The notes under the pieces: generated by a model
The model's input: the letters and a program-made list of their open reading frames with translations, nothing else
What the model was told of the DNA's origin: nothing
Databases searched by the model: none
Shown here: in pieces, positions 34,384 to 45,395 of the stretch
How positions within the stretch are numbered: position 1 is the stretch's first letter
Layout of the letters: the number at the start of each line of letters is the position of its first letter
DNA from: Maratus speciosus
Lineage: Eukaryota > Arthropoda > Arachnida > Araneae > Salticidae
Assembly (NCBI GenBank): GCA_963932465.1
Contig: OZ010798.1
Coordinates: forward strand, 19,700,981-19,764,980
DNA length: 64,000 bases
Direction: 5' to 3'
Position numbers and translations under genes: made by a program

Positions 34384-35055
34384 GGCGGTTCTCAAATTCC
34401 TTGCTCAACAACCCGAAACTTTCTGGCACACTTTGTGATTCATTTTAAAACTTACAGGACAGGCACAAAATTGGCAATCCTGACTGTTGAAAGGATTTGG
34501 AATCGAATAGCGCAATAATCGAATAGCGTTTGGAATCGAATACCTAGTTGTCGGACTCTTATGCAAAAATGCATGAATACAAAATTCATTACGATTCTAT
34601 CTATTAAATTTAGTCATACAGAAATAATAGAACTCCATCTTGAATCTGAAATTATCACCATGGCCACCTAGAATCATGACCTATCATGGGATATCATTGA
34701 ATTCATGACGTAGGATAAGGACTGAATAGAATGAAGAAAACTTTTCTTAATATCTTTTTAAGTTTGGATTCGATTTTCATAAAAATGGAAAAAAACTCGA
34801 CACAATTCTGCAAAGATTCCATTTATTACATTTCAAACCATTCACTTGTGTCGTTTTTGCATTGTTCTAAGCAGACAAGACGACGACTATACGTGCTATA
34901 TGTATTTATATAATTAAGAACGAACCTAAAGAGAAGGAAAACGCAGTTCGATAACATAGTTTCTGAAAAAGAACACCTTCCAATTTATTGAGTTTTCGAA
35001 CAAAAAGGAATTCAGAAACGTGTCAGCTTCTTTGGATTTGAGAACAGCTTTTCTG
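34380..35055 (-). mobile_element. MITE-B variant copy B5, split by element K2
   Basis: The first part (34380-34515) starts TTAAGGCGGTTCTCAAATTC. The remaining part (34927-35055) ends 'tttggatttgagaacagctt'. Element K2 lies between them. Confidence 0.6.
34516..34926 (+). mobile_element. element K, copy 2 (partial)
   Basis: Matches 50450-50812 in order: 'atgggatatcattgaattca', 'gaatgaagaaaactttt', 'taatatctttttaagttt', and a right end containing 'tatttatataatta.gaacg'. The left terminus seen in copy 1 is absent. Confidence 0.6.
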
Positions 35056-35211
35056 AATTTTCTCTTTTTCATAAACTCAATAAAATTGGCAGAAGTTCTC
35101 AGTGGCGACCTGGTCAGATTGTTGGTGTCTGGTGTGTAATTAACAGAAAAAAAAGACGCTTATGGTAAATTTTAAATCTTTATTTTTTTTACTATATTAC
35201 ATATGTTTAAT
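35056..35211. other. unassigned
   Basis: No recognised feature. Confidence 0.3.
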
Positions 35212-35645
35212 CAGGGATATGTTTAGGAAAATTTTAGGTCCTTTAAAGGACCCTTCACAAAATAATTTATCTTAAAACAGGACCCTTCACAAAATTTTTT
35301 ATCTCCAAACAGGACCTTTTCACAAAACATTTTATCCCAAAACAGGACCTTTCACAAAATTATTTTTCTCTTAAATAGCCCTTTCACAGAATTTTTTCAC
35401 CCTCAAATTGAACTTTTTGCAAATTTAGTCATTTAAAAATAAAATCTGGCCTGTAAATAAGCAGTTAAACTCACCAAAGAGCATATTACTTAGGTTTTTA
35501 TATATGAAGGATAGAACATGAAGACATCGATAATTTAAAATTCGCAAAATTATGACTAGAATTTTCACAAAAATAAGAAAAACTTCACAATTTCACAAAA
35601 ACAGGACCCTGTGAGAAAAGTCTGGACAGACCCCCGGTTTAATAC
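35212..35645. mobile_element. element O with ~47-bp tandem repeats
   Basis: 'aggacccttcacaaaat' recurs about every 47 bp from 35246 to about 35400. The right end 'ggaccctgtgagaaaagtct' with 'ggacagacccccgg', and the left 'cagggatatgtttagg', suggest diverged transposon termini. Non-coding. Confidence 0.45.
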
Positions 35646-35657
35646 ATTTATATGTAA

Positions 35658-36288
35658 CTAGCTAAAGTAACTCGGCGTTGCCCGGAATTTTAAGAATGTA
35701 TGCTTTGAAAAACCAGTTTTAAAATTTAACATACAACATAAAAAAAAATAATAATAATAAACAGTCGAAGTGTTGTATACATGAATCAAATGAAAATCCA
35801 ATATAAAAATGTATAAATTCATATAACAGATGCAAAATAATGCAGCTATCATTGAACTTATTTCCATTCATCTTCGGAGCAATTATGTTAAAATACGCCA
35901 ATATTTCCATAATCGAGTTTGTATCATGCTTCAATGCCTTTTTTCAGAATTATATGAAGCTATATATTCACCACGTCCTTTATATAAGGTTGAGCAAAAA
36001 GTTCTGGAAAATTTGTGAAAGTTGCGTTTTTATTCGCAAATTAACGACAAAAGCAACAATTTTATTGTGGATTTTTATTTGTTGGCAACAGCTATAACGG
36101 AAATGGAAATTGCTGTTAAATTTGTGGTTTTTATTAATTAAAAATTAACTATATGTTATTCCGATTCCGGATTACTTTAGTTGCCTCGGCCGTGTTTTAA
36201 TACACATGTACGTAACATTTCACAATTCCGGCTTCCAAACTGTGGATTTGTATAGCTTTACAGACAGACAAAATTTCATTTTTATAGA
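35658..36288 (-). mobile_element. non-autonomous Helitron (Hel-2), both ends intact, minus strand
   Basis: On the minus strand it starts TCTATAAAAATGAAATTTTG (after A) and ends with hairpin CCGGGCAACGCCGAG, then TTACTTTAG and CTAG, followed by T. It is 631 bp with no Rep/helicase coding. The end sequences differ from Hel-1, so it is a separate family. Confidence 0.8.
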
Positions 36289-36361
36289 TTAGATGATGCC
36301 TTTATTAAGTTTCTACATTGATCAATATTGTCTACTGATGTAGGCTGTTGAATTTTCTTGA

Positions 36362-37155
36362 GACGATCCAAACTGCTTATTTTCTGCTTTATTTTAAAGT
36401 TCGTTTTTGCTCTCAAACGCATCAAACTGGGAAATTCTCTTATTTAGAAACTACATAATGTGCCGTGTTTCTCGATTTTTTGATAAATGCAGAAAATACT
36501 GTATTAAACGCTGTCAAAGTTGGCGTTTTGAACCGAATTTTCCGAAGCGGGCGATCTGGGAATGAAAAAAATGGTCATACTGAGAAAATAATTGTTTAAA
36601 AATCAAATTCTAATGAATTGAGCTGAAAATGAAATCACACGGCATGCTAAACATGTCTTCAAAAATCACCCCCAGCAAGTTTCATGTTTTTACTTTTAAA
36701 AATGAGTCTGAAAATGTCTCAGAAAATTTCGAGCTGTTGAGGGTGGAAAAATATTTTTCCACCCTCAGCAACTCGAAACTTTCCGAGACATTTTCAGACT
36801 CATTTTTAAAAGTAAAAACATGAAACTGGCTGAGATGATTTTTGAAGTGATGTAGAAGAGGCCGTGTGATTTCATTTTTCGCTCAATTAATTAGAATTTG
36901 CGTTTTAAACAATTATTTTCATAGTATGACCATTTTTCTCATTCCCAGATCTCCCGTTTCGGAAAACTCGGCTCAGAACGTCACCTTTGACAGCATTTTT
37001 TTACAACATTTTCTGCATTTATCAAAAAATCGACAAGCACGGCACTTTATGTAGTTTCCAAATAAGAGAATTTGCCAGCTTGATGCGTTTGAGAGCAAAA
37101 ATGAATTTAAAAATAAATCAGAAAATAAGCAGTTTGGATCGGAATACACCCTTAA
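36362..37155. mobile_element. head-to-head MITE-A dimer (A7/A8)
   Basis: A minus-oriented MITE-A (36362-36750) is fused to a plus-oriented one (36750-37155). They share one 'gggtggaaaaatatttttcc' junction, so both left termini are lost at the centre, while the right terminus with TTAA survives at 37152-37155. The far left end lacks its TTAA. The result is a ~790-bp palindrome. Confidence 0.8.
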
Positions 37156-37164
37156 GAGTGAAAT

Positions 37165-37585
37165 CTTTAAATCTCCAGCCAAGTGAAAAGACTCGTTCGC
37201 TAATGCTAATCCTATGGAAGAAATTTATAACGATATCTCGGTTGCATTTTAATATTTTTTTTTTTTTTTTTTTTTTTTGCATTGGATAACTGAGATCGAT
37301 CTGCACAAAGGCCGTTTTTTACTCTTTCGATTTTGTTTACAGATATATTTAATGAGGACACTTTCATTTTCGGAACAGGTTTCGAAACTGAAAGCATCTT
37401 CATAAAAAAAAAAATCTGCAATCGCAATCGAAAAAGTAAAAAACGGCATTTATACAGATCGATCTCAGCTGTCCAATGAAAAAAATCATTTAAAAACATT
37501 GAAATGCAACCGAGATATCTTTATAAATTCCTTCCTTAGGATTAGCATTATAGCGAACGGGTCTTTTCACTTGATTGAAGTAGCC
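37165..37585. mobile_element. palindromic MITE E, copy 1
   Basis: Arms of ~200 bp: 'aagtgaaaagac', 'taatgctaatcct', 'cgatatctcggttgca' and 'gatcgatctg' on the left recur inverted on the right. The centre lies near 37378. T-runs occur at 37256-37278. A half copy lies at 39995-40128. Confidence 0.7.
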
Positions 37586-37867
37586 TCTTAAGGGGACAAG
37601 GGACCTTCAGACTCATTTTTATTATATTATTTAAATTGCACCTTAAATACTATTCAAGGGCACACTATGTGAATTATGGCACACATTTATCACACAAGAA
37701 ATTATTTTTTTTTCGCTATACGCATTATGGCGCACATTTATCCTGTAAGAAATTATTATTATTATTATTATTATTATTTGAGAAAAATAGGGAATTTTCC
37801 TGAATATCTTAAGCGTTATGCAGAACTTTTCAAAAGGCCCCTTGTGCATTCCATATCCATTAAAATT

Positions 37868-37902
<35 letters not shown>

Positions 37903-38170
37903 GCCAGTTTGGTTTACCTATACAAATAAAACTGTGCATAGTTCTTTGAAACTAAGTACAATTGGAAAAGTTAAAGGTAGTTAAGTGCAGAAATGGGATG
38001 AAAAAAATGCTGAAATTTTCATAAAATTTAGAATATATATATATATATATATATATTACCTTTATATTCAATCATATAAAATTCGACGCACAGTTTTATT
38101 TGTATAACCAAAACTGGTATAAAAAATATTGGAGATTTTAATGGATATGGAATGCGCATAAGGCATGCGC

Positions 38171-38543
38171 TTAAGGCTGTTCTCGACTGCTCTGCTCAAC
38201 AAACGCAAAACGTTTTGACACATTTACAAATTCATTTTTGAACGGAAAGGTATAAAATTGGAAAGCCTGCGACCATGGAAGCGATTGGGAATCGAACTGT
38301 GTTTTCCATTTTTTGATCCATAAATTACCTATTGAGTTATAAAGCGATTTTGTTCATCAATCATTATTTTCTTAACGATCTATTGCGTTTGAAAAGAAAA
38401 AGAAAAAGAAAAAAAAAAAAAACCCGGAAAAACAGCTCGATGACATAGTTTCTGAACAACAACACCTGCCACTTTCATGCATTTCCGAACAAAAACAAAT
38501 TAAACTTATGTCATAAAGTTGCCCTTTTGGATTTGAGCCTTAA
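38171..38543 (-). mobile_element. MITE-B copy B7 nested in foldback U
   Basis: TTAAGGCTGTTCTCGACTGC at the left to 'ttttggatttgagccttaa' at the right, with an internal deletion. The right terminus is invaded by a TAAAA-type microsatellite. Confidence 0.75.
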
Positions 38544-38692
38544 AATAAAATAAAATTTAATAAAATAAAATAAAATAAAATAATAAAATATAATAATAAT
38601 ATAATATAATAATAAAATAAAATAAAATATAATAATAAAATATAATAATAATATAATATAATAATAAAATAAAATAAAATTAAAATAAACAG
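38540..38692. repeat. (TAAAA/TAATA)n microsatellite
   Basis: Irregular repeats of TAAAA and TAATA, starting at the MITE-B terminal TTAAAA and ending at a second 'cagccttaaaa' word. It looks like slippage expansion at the insertion junction. Confidence 0.9.
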
Positions 38693-38858
38693 CCTTAAAA
38701 TATTCAGGAAAGAAAATTCCCCACTTTTCTCAAAAAAAAAAAAAAAAAAAAAAAAATTCTTGTGTGATATATATGTGCCATATTGCATATGGTGTGCCCT
38801 TGAATAGCATTTAAGGTGCAATTAAAAAAATGAATTTGAAGGCCCCTTGCCCCCTTAA

Positions 38859-39994
38859 TCACTCAAGAAATGCAATACTTAAATTACTTCTTTGCTTTGA
38901 TAAAATGGAATTAACATGGCTCAAACCAAATTTAATTATAAAAGAACTTGTAAATGCTAGAAAAAATTATTTTTAAATTAAGTCATTTTTTTTATCAACC
39001 TCCAGGATTCTGTGCAACTTTGGAAATCCCTGCTCTAGTGTGAGTTGCCCCGATAAAGCGACTTCTCAATTCGAGACGTAAAATTAACAGAAAACATTTC
39101 TAAGTATATGAATTTTACTTTTATTTTAAACTTGCATTCGGTAACATTTGTCTTAATTTTTTTTTTTTTTTTTTTGGTAAGTTAAGGAGATTTTCCACTC
39201 ACTTGAAAACACACGCTCCGTAATTTTAATCCTAAGGCCAGGTTATTTTCGAATTTCTCGTTTCAATAACGTGAAATGTGTTTCGTTTGTGAAATCTGCA
39301 GCAGGCGTCGCCACTTTACGGACTAACATCAAACAACTCTAATAGACTGGAACAATCACCCTTAATAACAATATCTTCGTTTAGTCCTCATAGAGGGCAG
39401 CACCAAAAAAAAAAACCTGAAAGACATTAAGCACAGAATATCCTAATTTGAACTTTCGATAGACAATGGATCTTCTGCTAAGATCAGCGGTTTTCTTTTG
39501 TAAATTAAAAGTGTTCAGCCAAGAGCCCCTGCTTGTACTCTTGCAACCCTTTTTATCTCAGAACTGGGAGCAGCGTTTGTGTGAGAAGGACCTATTTTGT
39601 CCGCTGCTTTTGAATTCATTATATGGGAAGCTTTGTCGGCTCTCAAAGAATGCCACCTATTAATAATCCAGTTCAATCTAAATTGTATATAATATCAATA
39701 ATCCAGTGTGTATTAATAATTTGTATTTATATTAAAGTCTAGATTGTTATTCTACAGTACAAGTCTCCGTGACTGCTGCCATATTACAATTCACCACACA
39801 TTTAATAAAAATTTATAGCTTCCAGCTTTTCAGTGGATATAACGACTGCGGCGAATTTCCGAAGACCCAGCATTTTCGTCCATACAGGTAAGAAGATTAA
39901 ATTTACTCTTACCTATAAACATTAAAATGAAGTTAATTATAAAGAAGAATAATATGTAAAAGGCCTTTTATTCAGTACTCACGACCTCCAAAAC
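38859..39994. other. mostly unassigned; hAT end at about 39032
   Basis: At 39006-39032 the plus strand ends 'ctttggaaatccctg', a hAT-type terminus in inverse, followed by CTCTAGTG (39033-39040). Near 39485 'cagcggttttc' may be another hAT end. No gene is supportable; the 65-codon frame at 39466 has no recognised similarity. Confidence 0.4.
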
Positions 39995-40216
39995 CAATAA
40001 TTTTTAAACGATTTTTTTTTTTTTTGCATAAGTTAGCTGAGCTCAATCTTTAATATGACTTTTTTTTTATTTTTCGATTTTGGTTGCAGATTTTTTTAAA
40101 AAGGTACTTTCAGTTTCGAAACCTTCAAATTTTATATCTTTCCGTTAAAAAATGAATTTGTAAATAGGTCAAACCGTTTTGCGGTTGTTGAGCAGAGCAG
40201 TTGAGAACGGCCTTAA
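39995..40216 (+). mobile_element. fused fragments: half of MITE E and MITE-B right end
   Basis: 39995-40128 matches one arm of MITE E ('tttcgattttggttgcaga', 'actttcagtttcgaaac'). 40129-40216 matches the MITE-B right end ('tttccgttaaaaaatgaatt' to 'tgagaacggccttaa'). Confidence 0.55.
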
Positions 40217-40442
40217 TAAGAGGGTGGGCAGTTATGGTTCCAGGAATTTCATCAAAAGTCCCCAACAGGTGTCTATGTTATTGGTTATATTAAAGAAAGT
40301 TGGAATTTATCATTTGAACTATTTAAAAAACATAATAATAAATTAAATTTATTTTGCAGTCAACACAATTAAAATTTAAGTTGTTAGCGTCTGACACCAC
40401 TTGTCAGTTACTGGTTCGTGAATGACCATTATTGGATATATG
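40217..40442. other. unassigned flank of the large foldback
   Basis: No recognised feature. It ends in TATG (40439-40442), which recurs on the far side of the foldback (45396-45399). Confidence 0.4.
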
Positions 40443-41102
40443 TGTTAACGGCCAAACCCGATTTTAGGCCAAACTAGATTGGCCTAGGCCAAACTAGTTT
40501 ATCCTAACGCCCATAGGATAAACTAGTTTTTCCTAGGCCAAACTAGTTTATCCTAACGCCCATAGGATAAACTAGTTTTTCCTAGGTCAAACTAGTTTAT
40601 CCTAACACCCATAGGATAAACTAGTTTTTCCTAGGCCAAACTAGTTTATCCTGACGCACGTAGGACAAACTAGTTTTTCCTAGGCCAAACTAGTTTGGCC
40701 TAATGCTCATAGGATAAACTAGTTTAACCTGCTATTCATTGGTCTGAACTAGTTTATCCTAGGTCGATCTAGTTTGTCCTAGGCTAATTCAATTTGGCGA
40801 GCTTTTATTGATCCCAAAGACTTCCTCGGCGCCAACCTTCTAGTTTGTCCTAGGCCATTCTACACTGGCGGAAAAAAAATCCCAACACCAAGAAAGACTT
40901 GTGTTGGATAAACGAAATTTGGTCGGCGTGTTTATACATCTGAAAGATGACATCGATTGAAATTTCGAGCTTCGCACATAAGTGTGGCGCTAGTGGCGCC
41001 ACTCAGAACTTGCAGATCAGGTTTACTTTAAATGCGTGCTGTAAAGTTCGTGGACGTTATTTAGCTTCGAAATGTGACGTATTGAGTTGATGTTAGCCAA
41101 AA

Positions 41103-41561
41103 ATGTCTTTAACAAGACGAAGAAGCCACTGTCAACAGCTGACCGAGTTGGAACGAGGTCGCACATTCGGGCTACGAGAAGGTGGATTTTCTTTCCGCGA
41201 TATTGCAGAAAGATTTGGCTGGAATTTATCCACTGTGCATGATTGTTGGAAGCAGTGGACAAGGGATGGTACTACCTCAAGAAGACCGGGTTCCAGGCGG
41301 CCACGTGGCACTCCTGAGAGGGAAGATCGCCATATTTGGCGTACGCCTGTGGCGCTTCGTTCTGCGTCTGCGGCAGAAATTCAAGCTGCAGTTGGTACCA
41401 CAGTGACACAACGAACTGTTAGAAATCGGTTACTTCAAGAACAGCTCCGAGCTAGGCACCCTGTAGCGTGCATTCCACTGACTCCAAGCCATTGCCGTTT
41501 GCGAAGCCATTCGTGTCAAGCCAGAGCCCATTGGTGGGTGGAGTGGAGATCTGTTGTGTTT
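41103..41561 (+). pseudogene. Tc1-like transposase, N-terminal half (left arm)
   Basis: Begins MSLTRRRSHCQQLTELERGR. A first helix-turn-helix (about residues 14-52, ...GFSFRDIAERFGWNLSTV...) is followed by an arginine-rich GSRRPRG hinge and a second helix-turn-helix (about residues 85-115, ...SAAEIQAAVGTTVTQRTV...). This is the bipartite paired-like domain that binds transposon ends in Tc1/mariner transposases. Reading reaches WRSVVF, just before the expected first catalytic aspartate, then crosses the spacer into the opposite arm, where the frame becomes antisense. Full-length relatives have roughly 340 residues, so the DDE catalytic domain is absent. It could at most give a DNA-binding fragment. 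Confidence 0.85.
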
Positions 41562-41576
41562 CTTTTTCATCAGAAA

Positions 41577-42033
41577 ACACAACAGATCTCCACTCTGTCC
41601 TCCAATGAGCTCTGGCTTGACACCAATGGCGTCGCAAACGGCAATGTCTTGGAGTCAGTAGAATGCACGCTACAGGGCGCCTGACTCGGAGCTGTCCTTG
41701 AAGTATCCGATTTCTAACAGTTCGTTGTGTCACTGTGGTACCAACTGCAGTTCAAATTTCTGCCGCAGACGCAGTACGATGCGCCACAGTCCTACGCCGA
41801 ATGCGGCGATCTTCCCTCTCAGGAGTGCCACGTGGCCACCTAGAACCCGGTCTTCTTGAGGCAGTACCATCCCTTGACCACTGCTTCCAACAATCAAACA
41901 CAGTGGATACATTCCAGCCAAGTCTTTCTGCAATATCACGGAAAGAAAATCCACCTTCTCGTAGCCCGAAAATGCGACCTCGTTCCAACTCGGTGAGCTG
42001 TTGACAGTGGCTTCTTCGTCTTGTTAAAGGCAT
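41577..42033 (-). pseudogene. Tc1-like transposase, N-terminal half (right arm, inverted)
   Basis: The reverse-complement counterpart starts MPLTRRRSHCQQLTELERGR at 42033 and reads through the first helix-turn-helix and hinge. A frameshift lies near 41755 (frame lost after SAAEI), and the second part continues in another frame as MTQRTVRNRILQGQ... to VVFSDEK, which includes the first catalytic Asp context (FSDE). It has many substitutions relative to the left arm, so the dimer is not new. No catalytic domain follows. Confidence 0.8.
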
Positions 42034-42344
42034 TCTTGGCTAACATCAACTCAATACGTCACATTTCGAAGCTAAATAACGCCCACGAACTTTACAGCAT
42101 GCATTTAAAGTAAACCTGAACTGCAAGTTCTGAGTGGCTCTACTAGCGCCATACTTATGCACTAAGCGCGAAATTTCAATCGATGTCATCTTTCAGATGT
42201 ATAAACACGCCTACCAAATTTCGTTTATCTAACACAAGTCTTTCTTGGTGTTGGGATTTTTTTTCCCGCCAGTGTAGTTTATTTTAAGCCAATGCAATTT
42301 GACGTCTTTGTATTGATCCCAACTACCGTTCCGGCATCAACCTT

Positions 42345-43964
42345 GTGCAAAGTAGTATTGCTGTCACCGCTGTATAATACATTTTATTCGATGAAGAGTG
42401 GAATACAGTTCCCCTACCTTTCCCATTTCACTGCCATCACTAGTTACAAAATATGTTCCATATGACAAATTATGTGCTGGAGGACCAAGAATGGGGTGCG
42501 ATGCTATCATAAAATTTAGGAGAGGAATAATTTGGAGAAATGATTAATTATGTGCAGTTATACCTCAAAAATCCGGCATCGTCAGGACCAGGACTTCGCC
42601 GGATTATTGAAAATTCCAGATTTCTGAAAGAATATCAAATGTACTTCTGATATCTTAATGGTGCATTTATTCATAATTAATTGAAAACCAAGTGACATTT
42701 ATGTGGGAAAAATAAATATAAAAAAAACATTGATTTTTTCATAAATTCTAATAAACAGTGAAATCAATTCTTGTGTCGATCGATAAAATTTTTTTTGCTA
42801 TAGTTTCTGCCGTTCTTTAACAAGTTTTACTTGGATTTTATAAGTGAACAATATCGATTTCGGAAATGTAGTATTGTTCCTCTAAACCGTTTAGTGATTT
42901 TCCAGTGAAACATATACATTTTTCAAGTGACATCTTTTTTTCTGCAAGTTTTTCGTTCTCCTTCCTATGAGCTGCTAATATAGCGTTATCGGCGGTTCTA
43001 TTTAGCACAGCTTGAGCGATCTCAGTGTCCGCTAATCCATCTCTTTCGATCTCGAAATTTTTAATTCGTAAACAATTGCTATTTTTCTTTGTCCCATAAG
43101 TTGGAAGAAAAAAAAAATTGGGAGAGCTGGCCTTCGTTCCCAGATTTTTGAAGTTGCCTTATTTCTGAATGCGAGATTTTCGAGGTCATAATGTATTAGT
43201 ATTTAAAAGTAAAAAAAGGATAAAATAAAATCGGCAGAATTAAAAAAATGCAACTACAAAATTTTAAAGATTTTTAATTTTGTGTGCTGTGAGAGGGTGG
43301 GGGGCAGATTTTTATTTAATAAAAATTTTAATGCGCGCTTCAAATCACACTTAATTTAATTGAAAGTATTTTAACTGTGATTCATTTAATTGTAGTATAC
43401 AACTAAAATACATTATTTGCAATTGAGCCTAATTGCAACTGAATTCAATTGAATTTTAATTAGTTGCAGCTTTCTTTTAATCTTTAATCGCTATTAAATC
43501 AAATACACATATATTTTTTTAAAAACAAATTTAATATTTGAATAAAAATATAATAGACTGATGTTCATAACTGCACAATTAGGCTGCTTATAAAAAAAAT
43601 CTTAAATCATTAGTAGTAGTAATAATAATATTTGTCGAAGCTCATTTGTGTTGTAAATAAAATCACTCAATTAATAGAATAATATTTATTATAAGAAAAT
43701 TTTTACTTCTTTTTCTTTTCTTTTTCTTTTTTTTGTGAGTGTGACTGAGAGTGTGTGTGTGTGTGTGTGTGTTAGAAATAAGTTATCAAATTTCTTCAAG
43801 CTTTAACAATTAGTAAAATTAAGGATTATTACCAAACTGGAAAAAAATATTCAGCAAATAAAATTCCCTTTACAGAATATTAAATATACATTTGTACGGA
43901 TGGGGATACAGTACTCTAAAACCTGTTAGCTAGAAACTGCGTATGACGAAATCCTGTTTTAAAC

Positions 43965-44007
<43 letters not shown>

Positions 44008-44975
44008 GGTGCAAATTAGATATAATAATCCGTTTGAAAAAAAAACATAATACATTTGCTAAAGACGACGGGCCTGCTAAAAAAGGAACTTAACAAAATC
44101 GAAGTTTTTTCCTCTCCTTTGTGATTCCGGCTCAGATGGTTTTTCTATATAAAATTTTTCAGATTTTCAAGTCTCCGTGTAAAAGCATCAATGGTATTAG
44201 TAGTAATTCGGATATTTACATACAAGTAGAGATTCATTAAAAAATGAATATAGTTTAAAAAAGAATCATTAATCGTCAATCTACATTCTATTACTTGGAG
44301 ATTTAAAAATTGTTAAAATTCTATACAATGAAATCTTCTAAGACGGAATTGCATAGGAAAGAAGAAAAATCCGTTATAGGCAGATTCCCTTAGTAGCAGG
44401 TTCATTGCCTGTTGTAAATGCATTATATTCTTTACATAAGTACTAGCATCTTCATTTTGCATAGATCAACATTTTTTTTTTTTTTTTGAAACACGGCATT
44501 CCGTCATAGGCAGGTTATTTTTCTCGGGTTTTAACGTACTTTATTTTATTACCGACTGAAAATTTCTGCTTGATCAGACCTCAAGAAGAATGCAGTCAAC
44601 TATCGACAGAAGCCAGAAAAAAAAATTGAGTCACGGTCCATCTCGGTCCGAACCTCTCGAAAAAAGTAATTCTCAAAACAAGACCGGACCGAGTGTCAGG
44701 AAGGGAAATTGGGTGGGCCCGTACAGACCCGTACATCGAATAACCAAAAGACTAGTTCACAAAATTTTGTAAATTAGGACGCTAAAATTCTCTTATATTT
44801 AAAAAAAAAAAAAAAAAAAAAAAAAGCGAGTATGAAGTGAATTTTGCTCACTTCCATAGATGAGTTTGAGTTGAGCGGACTCGTGAGAAAAATTTTGAAT
44901 TTGAGCCTGAACTCGACTCATTTTTGAAAAATTTAATTTGAGTTTGCATTAGTTCATTTTTTTGTGTGTCCAACA
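42345..44975. other. interior of the large foldback: decayed pogo-like pieces
   Basis: Possible pogo-type termini at about 42558 ('cagttatacctcaaaaatcc'), 43185 (inverse) and 44340-44520 ('aagacggaattgcat', 'cgttataggcag'). A T-run of ~36 lies at 43967-44004, a TG repeat at 43748-43771 and an A-run at 44800-44825. No intact coding sequence; the 60-codon frame at 44590 is not recognised. Confidence 0.4.
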
Positions 44976-45395
44976 CTGGTTGGCATCAATAAAAGCACGT
45001 CAGATTGAATTGGCCTAGGATAAACTAGATTGGCCTAGGACAAACTAAAAGGTTGGCGCCGAGGAGGTCTTTGGGATCAATAAAAGCTCACCAAATTGAA
45101 TTGGCCTAGGACAAACTAGATCGGCCTAGGATAAACTAGTTCAGACCAATGAATAGCAGGCTAAACTAGTTTATCCTATGAGCATTAGGCCAAACTATTT
45201 TGGCCTGGGAAAAACTAGTTTGTCCTACGTGCGTCAGGATAAACTAGTTTGGCCTAGCAAAAACTAGTTTATCCAAGGGCGTTAGGATAAACTAGTTTGG
45301 CCTAGGAAAAACTAGTTTATCCTATGGGCGTTAGGATAAACTAGTTTGACCTAGGCCAATCTAGTTTGGCCTAAAATCGGGTTTGGCCGGTAACA

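Larger units (their letters stand above)
37588..38858. mobile_element. TTAA-bounded foldback U, containing MITE-B B7
   Basis: TTAAGGGGACAAGGGACC at the left and its inverse (GGCCCCTTGCCCCCTTAA) at the right. The arms also match at 'gcaccttaaata', 'cttgtgcattccatatcc' and 'aaataaaactgtgc'. The centre lies near 38015. The right arm is interrupted by MITE-B and an A-rich microsatellite; the left arm shows the empty TTAA at 37809-37812. Confidence 0.7.
40863..42274. mobile_element. inverted half-dimer of a Tc1-like transposon, TA-flanked
   Basis: CACTGGCGGGAAAA-type ends in inverse orientation, with TA on each side (40861-40862, 42275-42276). Two ~699-bp arms are reverse complements around a ~15-bp spacer (about 41562-41576). 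Each arm is the 5' half of a Tc1-like element: terminal repeat, 5' UTR and transposase N-terminus. Neither arm has the 3' half. Confidence 0.9.
40443..45395. mobile_element. ~5-kb foldback element with repeat-array terminal arms
   Basis: TGTTAACGGCCAAACCCG at the left and CGGGTTTGGCCGGTAACA at the right. The arms are ~410-480 bp and built from ~55-bp units containing AAACTAGTTT and CCTAGG palindromes with 'taacgcccatagga'. The left arm is split by the Tc1-like insertion 40863-42274; without it the element is ~3.54 kb. TATG on both sides may be the target duplication. The arms-of-tandem-repeats design recalls Foldback/Galileo-type elements, but no transposase supports that. The interior (42345-44975) has no intact gene. 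Confidence 0.75.

Noticed and set aside
38540..38821. 93-codon minus-strand frame
   Set aside because: Made of the TAAAA/TAATA microsatellite (Leu/Ile/Tyr/Phe only) and a poly-A tract.
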